NCBI GenBank assembly: GCA_003164075.1 | Contig: PLRZ01000281.1 | Coordinates: forward strand, 3,280-23,366 | Reading direction: 5' to 3' | Source of the DNA: Bryobacterales bacterium | GTDB lineage: Bacteria; Acidobacteriota; Terriglobia; Bryobacterales; Bryobacteraceae | DNA: 20,087 nucleotides | Shown: positions 15,548-20,087 of the stretch, one piece after another | Layout: each line of letters opens with the position of its first letter | Numbering within the stretch: the first letter of the stretch is position 1 | Made by a program: the position numbers and the translations under genes | Notes under the pieces: model-generated | What the model saw: the letters and a program-made list of their open reading frames with translations, nothing else | Told to the model about the DNA's origin: nothing | The model's database searches: none

Positions 15548-17620
15548 TTATTGGATAACTCCCTGCGAGATGATTTTGACTTCCATGGGAACCTCGTTAT
15601 GCGAGACGAAAAACACGTTGCGGTTGCTGGGCTCTACCATTTGCCGCAGGAAAAAGCGCGCCCCGGAACTGGCGATCGCCGCCACGGGCGTCTCCGGCGT
15701 GCCGACCTTCGCGTTGATGCGCTGCAGCAGGTCGCGGATGGCCGGCGGCGAGAGCGTCACATGGCTGTTCTGTTCGCCGTGCTGCACGGTGGATTCCACG
15801 GATTGCTCCAGTTGCGAGTCCAACAAATACGCCGGCAGGTCCCCGGCCGAATTCAGGAACGGCTTCACCACCATGCGGCGCAAGGCCTGGCGCACGTATT
15901 CGGTGAGCAGCACGGGATTGCGCGTGGTGACGGCGGCCTCGCCCAGCGCTTCCAGAATGGTGACGGCATCGCGGATGGAAACGCGCTCGCGCAGCAGGTT
16001 CTGCAGCACGCGCTGCACCGTGGAAAGCGGCAGTAGCTTGGGAACCAGGTCTTCCACCACCTTGGGATGGTCGATGGCTACACGGTCGAGGAATTTCTTG
16101 GCGTCCTGCCGGGAGAACAGTTCCTGCGCGTAGCGGCGGACCAGTTCGGACAGGTGCGTGCCCAGCACGCTGACGGCGTCCACTACCGTGTACCCTCCGC
16201 GCCGCGCGGCTTCGGCCTGCTCCGATGGCACCCACCAGCCGGACATGCCGAAGGCCGGTTCCTTAGTCGGTTTGCCGCCCGCGGGCGGGTCCACTTTGCC
16301 CACCGGGATGGCCAGTTCGCATCCCGCTGGCATCTCATAGCGGGCGATTTCGGCGCCCTTCAGCGAGATCGCATATTGGTGCGCTTTGAGCGCCACATTG
16401 TCCACCACGCGTACCGGACCGAGCACGAAGCCCAGGTCGGAAGCGATCTGCCGGCGGATTCCGCCAATGCGTTTGATAAGCGGGGAATCCTGCCCGCCGC
16501 CCACATATTTCACCAGGCCGAGGCCCATCTCGATGGCCAGCGGTTCCACCTTCAGCAGCGCATCGATATTCTCTTTGGCGGCAGCCGGCTTGGCCACGGC
16601 GGCGGTCTTTTCCGCGGCCGCCTGTTTCTTTCGCATGTTCCAGGCGGCGAAGCCCAGGCCGGAGCCGAGCAGCAGGAACGGCACACTGGGCAGCCCTGGA
16701 AAAACCGCCAACACGATCAGCACGCCGCTGGCCAGAAACAGAGGCTGCGGGCTGCCGAACAGTTGCTTGGCGAAATCGGCGCCCATGCGATCGTCGGAGC
16801 TGGCCCGGGTAACGATGAGGCCGCCCGAAATGGAAATCATCAGCGCGGGAATGACGGTCACCAGGCCATCGCCGATGGTCAGGATGGTGTAAGTCTGCAG
16901 GGCCTTGGCCAAGTCCATGCCATGTTGCAGCACGCCAATCAGGAATCCGGCGACGATGTTGATTCCGGTGATCAGGATGGCCGCCACGGCGTCGCGCTGG
17001 GTGAAGCGCGATGCGCCGTCCATGGCGCCGTAGAATTCGGCTTCGCGCCCCAGGTCTTTGCGGCGCTTGCGGGCTTCGGTCTCATCGATCAGGCCCGAGC
17101 TCAGGTCGGAATCGATGGACATCTGTTTGCCGGGGAGGGCGTCGAGAGTGAATCGCGCGGTCACTTCGGAGATGCGCACCGCCCCGTGATTGATGACCAC
17201 ATATTGAATGGCGATCAGGACCAGGAAAATGACCGTGCCGATGATGTAATTGCCGCCCACCACGAAGTTGCCGAAGGCCTGGATGACGTCGCCGGCGGCG
17301 CTGGTGCCGCCGTTGCCGTTCATCAGAATCAGGCGGGTGGCGGAAATACTCAGTGCCAGGCGGAAGAGCGTGAGCAGCAGGAGCGTGGTGGGGAAAACGG
17401 AGAACTCCACCGGCTTGCGGATATACATGGCGACCATCATCACTACCGTCGACATCATGATGTCGGTGACGATGAGGACGTCGAGCATGAAGCCCGGCAG
17501 CGGCGTGATCAGCGCGATCACGATGCCCAGGACGGCGATGGGGACGCCCAGCTCTTTCCAATTTGCGAGCGCCAGCTTCCACGGTGCGGGTGCGGCGATC
17601 GCTTTTGCCTGTGCTGCCAA
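15548..17620 (-). CDS. flhA: Flagellar export gate protein FlhA
   Basis: The 690-residue product has the usual FlhA length. Residues about 25-330 hold the membrane domain with about eight helices and the conserved cytoplasmic FHIPEP loop (VARFTLDALPGKQMSIDSDL, EARKRRKDLGREAEFYGAMD). The rest is the cytoplasmic domain that docks export substrates and chaperones (GGYTVVDAVSVLGTHLSELV near 480, ending with the hydrophobic FLRQMVEPSN region). FlhA is the largest membrane subunit of the flagellar type III gate. The start is TTG at 17620, supported by AAAGGAG six nt upstream and by the family alignment. No ATG gives a better N-terminus. A 188-nt spacer with a large palindromic element separates it from flhB. 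Confidence 0.96.
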   Translation of the reverse strand: MAAQAKAIAAPAPWKLALANWKELGVPIAVLGIVIALITPLPGFMLDVLIVTDIMMSTVVMMVAMYIRKPVEFSVFPTTLLLLTLFRLALSISATRLILMNGNGGTSAAGDVIQAFGNFVVGGNYIIGTVIFLVLIAIQYVVINHGAVRISEVTARFTLDALPGKQMSIDSDLSSGLIDETEARKRRKDLGREAEFYGAMDGASRFTQRDAVAAILITGINIVAGFLIGVLQHGMDLAKALQTYTILTIGDGLVTVIPALMISISGGLIVTRASSDDRMGADFAKQLFGSPQPLFLASGVLIVLAVFPGLPSVPFLLLGSGLGFAAWNMRKKQAAAEKTAAVAKPAAAKENIDALLKVEPLAIEMGLGLVKYVGGGQDSPLIKRIGGIRRQIASDLGFVLGPVRVVDNVALKAHQYAISLKGAEIARYEMPAGCELAIPVGKVDPPAGGKPTKEPAFGMSGWWVPSEQAEAARRGGYTVVDAVSVLGTHLSELVRRYAQELFSRQDAKKFLDRVAIDHPKVVEDLVPKLLPLSTVQRVLQNLLRERVSIRDAVTILEALGEAAVTTRNPVLLTEYVRQALRRMVVKPFLNSAGDLPAYLLDSQLEQSVESTVQHGEQNSHVTLSPPAIRDLLQRINAKVGTPETPVAAIASSGARFFLRQMVEPSNRNVFFVSHNEVPMEVKIISQGVIQ

Positions 17621-17652
17621 CTTACGCTCCTTTAGGTGTCATGCTGAAACTC

Positions 17653-17773
17653 GTGGCGCAGGCACTCCTGCCTGCCGGGTCGAGACTCGTCTCGACCCTT
17701 TTCGAACGCGGTATACACCGTCCCGGAGCGCCGAGATGAGTCTCGGCGCGGCAGACAAAAGTGTCTGCGCCAC
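17653..17773. repeat. Palindromic multi-hairpin repeat element between flhB and flhA
   Basis: Two 46-nt arms (17653-17698 and 17728-17773) are inverted copies about 80% identical (37 of 46), both beginning GTGGCGCAG when read inward. Each arm holds two smaller hairpins. Left: GCAGGCA/TGCCTGC and GGGTCGAGAC/GTCTCGACCC. Right: GCAGACA/TGTCTGC and GCGCCGAGA/TCTCGGCGC. The differences between arms are paired, so each stem stays perfect. The arms are separated by 29 nt. I believe similar sequences are widespread in acidobacterial genomes (recollection, unverified). It may be a REP/MITE-like element. Confidence 0.85.
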
Positions 17774-17808
17774 GTCGCTGCCGTCCGTTTTTTGACATTG
17801 CTAACCTT

Positions 17809-18870
17809 TTATGCACTTCGCCTTCCATTCATCAGCTTGAAAATGTAGGCCAGCACTTCGGCCACGGCGCGATAGAACTGCGCCGGAATCTCCTGTCCCA
17901 CGTCGACGGACTTATAGAGCGCCTGCGCGAGCGGCGGATTCTCGATCAGCGGAACCTGGTTTTCCACGGCCTTCTGGCGAATGCGCAGCGCCAGATAGTT
18001 CTTGCCCTTGGCTACGACCATGGGGGCGCCCTTGGCGTTCATGGAGTACTTCAACGCCACGGCGTAATGGGTGGGGTTGACGATGACGGCGGTGGCGGTG
18101 GGAACCTCGTGCATCATGCGGCGGCGCGCCAGATCGCGGCGGATGCGCCGGATGCGCTGCTTCATCATGGGGTTGCCTTCCACTTCCTTGAACTCGTCGC
18201 GGATGTCCTGCTTGCTCATCTTCAAATCGTTCTGGTAGCGCCTCTTCTGGCGCAGCAGGTCTACCGCGCCGAACACGATGAACACCAGCGACGCCTTCCA
18301 CAGCAGCGTCTGGATGGAGCCGCCCACCAGGCTCGCGCCATCGGGCACGCTGCGCAGGGGCAGCGACAGGTAGCTCTGGAAATTGTCGGCCACCAGGTAG
18401 TAGACCGCCAATCCGAATGCCGGAATCATGATGGCCGCCTGCAGCAGCGAAGGCAGGTTCTGCCTGGGCAACTCTTTCAGGCGCGAGGCGGGACTCAGAC
18501 GTTTGATATCGGGCGCCAGTTTTTTCAGGCTGACTCCCATGCGGGTGACGCCGAATTGGATCGCCAGAGTGATGGCGATCATGGTGGCGCCCAGGGCGCC
18601 CAGCGGGATCAGCATGTGCACCAGCAGGTCGAGTCCCAGGCCGACCACCTCGGAGGTGCTCAGGCGCGGGTCGAGCGCATGTTGTAGAAGGGCGGCCATA
18701 CTGGCGCGCATCGACTGGATCCAGCCCGGGCCCCAGGAGTGCAACAGCGTGACGAAGGCCAGGAACTGCAGGGCGTTCACGAACACGCGGGCGGTAGGGA
18801 AATTGCCGTCCTCGCGGGCCTTTTTCATGCGCCGCTGTGTCGGTTGCTCGGTCTTTTGCTGGTCGGCCAT
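17809..18870 (-). CDS. flhB: Flagellar export switch protein FlhB
   Basis: The 353-residue protein begins MADQQKTEQPTQRRMKKARE, the standard FlhB opening (KTEQPT..R...AR..G). It has four membrane segments (about 30-48, 85-107, 141-161, 188-205) and the autocleavage motif IVNPTHYAVALKY with NPTH at 265-268, followed by GKNYLALRIRQKAVENQVPL. Cleavage between Asn and Pro switches export from rod/hook to filament substrates. The length is typical. The C-terminal tail is short. It follows fliR after a 113-nt spacer containing a strong hairpin and precedes flhA after another repeat element. Both spacers are unusual in an otherwise tightly packed operon. Confidence 0.96.
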   Translation of the reverse strand: MADQQKTEQPTQRRMKKAREDGNFPTARVFVNALQFLAFVTLLHSWGPGWIQSMRASMAALLQHALDPRLSTSEVVGLGLDLLVHMLIPLGALGATMIAITLAIQFGVTRMGVSLKKLAPDIKRLSPASRLKELPRQNLPSLLQAAIMIPAFGLAVYYLVADNFQSYLSLPLRSVPDGASLVGGSIQTLLWKASLVFIVFGAVDLLRQKRRYQNDLKMSKQDIRDEFKEVEGNPMMKQRIRRIRRDLARRRMMHEVPTATAVIVNPTHYAVALKYSMNAKGAPMVVAKGKNYLALRIRQKAVENQVPLIENPPLAQALYKSVDVGQEIPAQFYRAVAEVLAYIFKLMNGRRSA

Positions 18871-18883
18871 GGGGTGTCAGGAT

Positions 18884-18946
18884 CGCTCCCTCACGGTCGC
18901 GGCTCGGTATCCGGCCTTCGTTCCGAGCCGCGACCGTCAGGGAGCG
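18884..18946. repeat. Long hairpin repeat between fliR and flhB
   Basis: Arms 18884-18907 and 18923-18946 are inverted repeats of 24 nt with one mismatch (23 of 24), starting CGCTCCCT, around a 15-nt loop. There is no T run on either side. It resembles a dispersed repeat more than a terminator, and its sequence differs from the flhB-flhA element. Confidence 0.8.
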
Positions 18947-18983
18947 TTAACGTCATCCGTGTCTGAACGACTGTTGCCATACC

Positions 18984-19754
18984 CTAGCGCGCGATGAGCC
19001 CTCGCGCCATGGTCAAAGCCACGCCGCTTTCGGCGCGATAGAGAACCGGAAATAGCACCGCCAGCCATCCCAACATGGTGAGACAAATCAACATTTTGAC
19101 GGGGAAGGCCACGGTGGTCAGATGCAGTTGCGCGTTGACCCGGCCCAGCAGCGCCAGCGCGATATCGAGCATCACCATGACGGCGATAATAGGCAGCGCC
19201 AGCCGCAGCCCGGTGGAGAACATCGTCGAGCCCACCGTCAACACTTGCGCCGCCGCGCCGCGGGTGAGCACAAACGACCCGGCGGGGTACGTCTCCATGC
19301 TGCGGGCGAACACGCGAATCACTTCGCGATCCAAACCGGTGGCAAAGAACAACATGCCGGAAGCGATCTGCATGAAGACCACCATCACCCCGGAATCGGC
19401 TTGTGTATTGGGGTCGAAAGTGGAGGCGAAGGCATAGCCCGCCTGCATGCTCAAGGCCTGCGCACCCACCGCGAAGGACTCGGTGACGAAGGCCACCCCC
19501 AGGCCGATGCCGATTCCCAGGGCCGCTTCCACGATCAGCCACATCACCAGCGTGCCGGCCGAGGGATAAGCCGTAATGTGCGGCCACAGCGGAAACAGGG
19601 CGACGGTGATGCCGAACGCGAGTATCACCCGCGCCGGATTGATGACCGCGCCGATGCCCGGCATGGGTACGAAAACGAAAACGCCGGCCACCCGCGCCAG
19701 CGTCAAAAGGAAGCCCAGTAGAGTTGCCGTGGAAAGGACCAGGTCACCGCCCAT
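18984..19754 (-). CDS. fliR: Flagellar export gate protein FliR
   Basis: The 256-residue integral membrane protein has about six hydrophobic helices. It begins GGDLVLSTATLLGFLLTLAR and contains RVAGVFVFVPMPGIGAV, LVMWLIVEAALGIGIGLGVA, the QAGYAFASTFDP segment and a C-terminal GLRLALPIIAVMVMLDIALA with VKMLICLTMLGWLAV. These are the FliR family landmarks. FliR joins FliP and FliQ in the helical export gate. The ATG at 19754 overlaps the fliQ end by 11 nt. Downstream, the 113-nt gap to flhB carries a hairpin repeat. Confidence 0.95.
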   Translation of the reverse strand: MGGDLVLSTATLLGFLLTLARVAGVFVFVPMPGIGAVINPARVILAFGITVALFPLWPHITAYPSAGTLVMWLIVEAALGIGIGLGVAFVTESFAVGAQALSMQAGYAFASTFDPNTQADSGVMVVFMQIASGMLFFATGLDREVIRVFARSMETYPAGSFVLTRGAAAQVLTVGSTMFSTGLRLALPIIAVMVMLDIALALLGRVNAQLHLTTVAFPVKMLICLTMLGWLAVLFPVLYRAESGVALTMARGLIAR

Positions 19755-20013
19755 AGCGGCTCAGGTCCCCCAGGATGCCGATGGTGTAGGCGCTCATTCT
19801 GTGGAGCATCCACGGCAGCGCGAGGATGAAGGCGCCCAGAAAAGCGAGCAGGCGCGGGATGGCGTTGAAGGCCGTGTCCTGAATAGAGGTGACGATCTGG
19901 ATCAGGCTGATGAAGATGCCCACTACGAAGCCCACGGTAAGCAGCGGCAACGCCAGCCAGAAGGCCGTCATGAGGGCCTCGCGCAGAATCTGAATCACGA
20001 ATTCGGGGGTCAT
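19744..20013 (-). CDS. fliQ: Flagellar export gate protein FliQ
   Basis: The 89-residue protein has two membrane hairpin helices (about 13-36 and 52-75) and the family pattern MTPEFVIQILREALMTAFWL, then LPLLTVGFVVGIFISLIQIV, TSIQDTAFNAIPRL and a PWMLHRM segment. I choose the ATG at 20013. The longer frame from 20055 adds 14 residues that overlap fliP and lie outside the family length. The start overlaps the fliP stop as ATGA. FliQ stacks on the FliP/FliR core of the type III export gate. Confidence 0.96.
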   Translation of the reverse strand: MTPEFVIQILREALMTAFWLALPLLTVGFVVGIFISLIQIVTSIQDTAFNAIPRLLAFLGAFILALPWMLHRMSAYTIGILGDLSRYGR

Positions 20014-20087
20014 GCGTAGAAGCCTTTCATGAGCGAGCCGATCACCAGGTTCCAACCGTCGGCCAGCACGAACAGGAGAATTTTAAA
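20010..20087 (-). CDS. fliP: Flagellar export gate protein FliP, C-terminal end (cut by window edge)
   Basis: Only the last 25 codons are inside the window: FKILLFVLADGWNLVIGSLM followed by KGFYA and TGA at 20010-20012. PFKLLLFVL.DGW.L...SL..SF is the conserved C-terminus of FliP, which forms the pentameric core of the export gate. The stop overlaps the fliQ start. The rest of the gene, and probably fliO or fliM/fliN-type neighbours, lies to the right. Confidence 0.93.
   Translation of the reverse strand, partial: FKILLFVLADGWNLVIGSLMKGFYA

Noticed and set aside
16067..17635. 522-aa plus-strand ORF opposite flhA
   Set aside because: His/Gln/Asp-rich antisense translation of a well-conserved FlhA gene; no independent signal.
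18884..18946. Hairpin read as a rho-independent terminator for fliR
   Set aside because: No T tract follows on either strand, and the operon continues through flhB in the same direction.
1..20087. CRISPR array or complete insertion sequence
   Set aside because: I found no regularly spaced direct repeats and no DDE-transposase frame; the only mobile-element gene is the recombinase relic.

Overview
The window looks like a chromosomal segment of a GC-rich acidobacterium, probably a relative of Solibacter/Bryobacter. This is an inference from the flagellar gene order, the style of the RHS proteins and the intergenic palindromes; no 16S or marker phylogeny is possible here. It has three blocks. 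The left ~10 kb is accessory DNA, the middle ~3 kb (9.9-12.95 kb) is a scrapyard of mobile-element and toxin-antitoxin pieces, and the right ~7 kb is a conserved flagellar export operon on the minus strand.

Left block. The window opens inside an RHS/YD-repeat polymorphic toxin (<1-1679, +). Its variable tip looks like a peptidoglycan hydrolase. The stop codon overlaps the start of a small exported protein (1667-2239), the expected place and compartment for its immunity protein. A second RHS piece (about 2242-4640) has neither an N-terminus nor a core, and it ends abruptly inside the 3' end of a minus-strand MaoC-like gene. That gene is the last of a tightly coupled minus-strand operon (9905 down to 4614): acyl carrier protein, FkbH-type HAD enzyme (split by an apparent one-base loss), SGNH-like membrane protein, MBOAT acyltransferase and truncated MaoC. 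The layout parallels the Dlt D-alanylation system, with FkbH taking the place of the activating enzyme DltA. This suggests ACP-dependent acylation, perhaps glycerylation, of a cell-surface or exported polymer.

Middle block. A DUF3489 gene with a strong terminator is followed on the minus strand by a HicB antitoxin, a frameshifted HicA, two small unknown ORFs and a truncated ORF. The truncated ORF is cut off by the C-terminal relic of a large serine recombinase (frameshifted, catalytic domain missing). The stop codon of the relic lies inside a fragment resembling the 3' end of a tRNA gene, so this point probably marks an integration boundary.

Right block. Reading leftwards from the right edge the genes are fliP (partial), fliQ, fliR, flhB, flhA, flhF, a FliA-type sigma factor, fliN and a DUF2802-like membrane/coiled-coil protein. 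Most junctions overlap or nearly touch. Two junctions are instead interrupted by palindromic repeat elements (fliR-flhB and flhB-flhA). The flhB-flhA element has two 46-nt arms whose sub-hairpins show compensatory changes.
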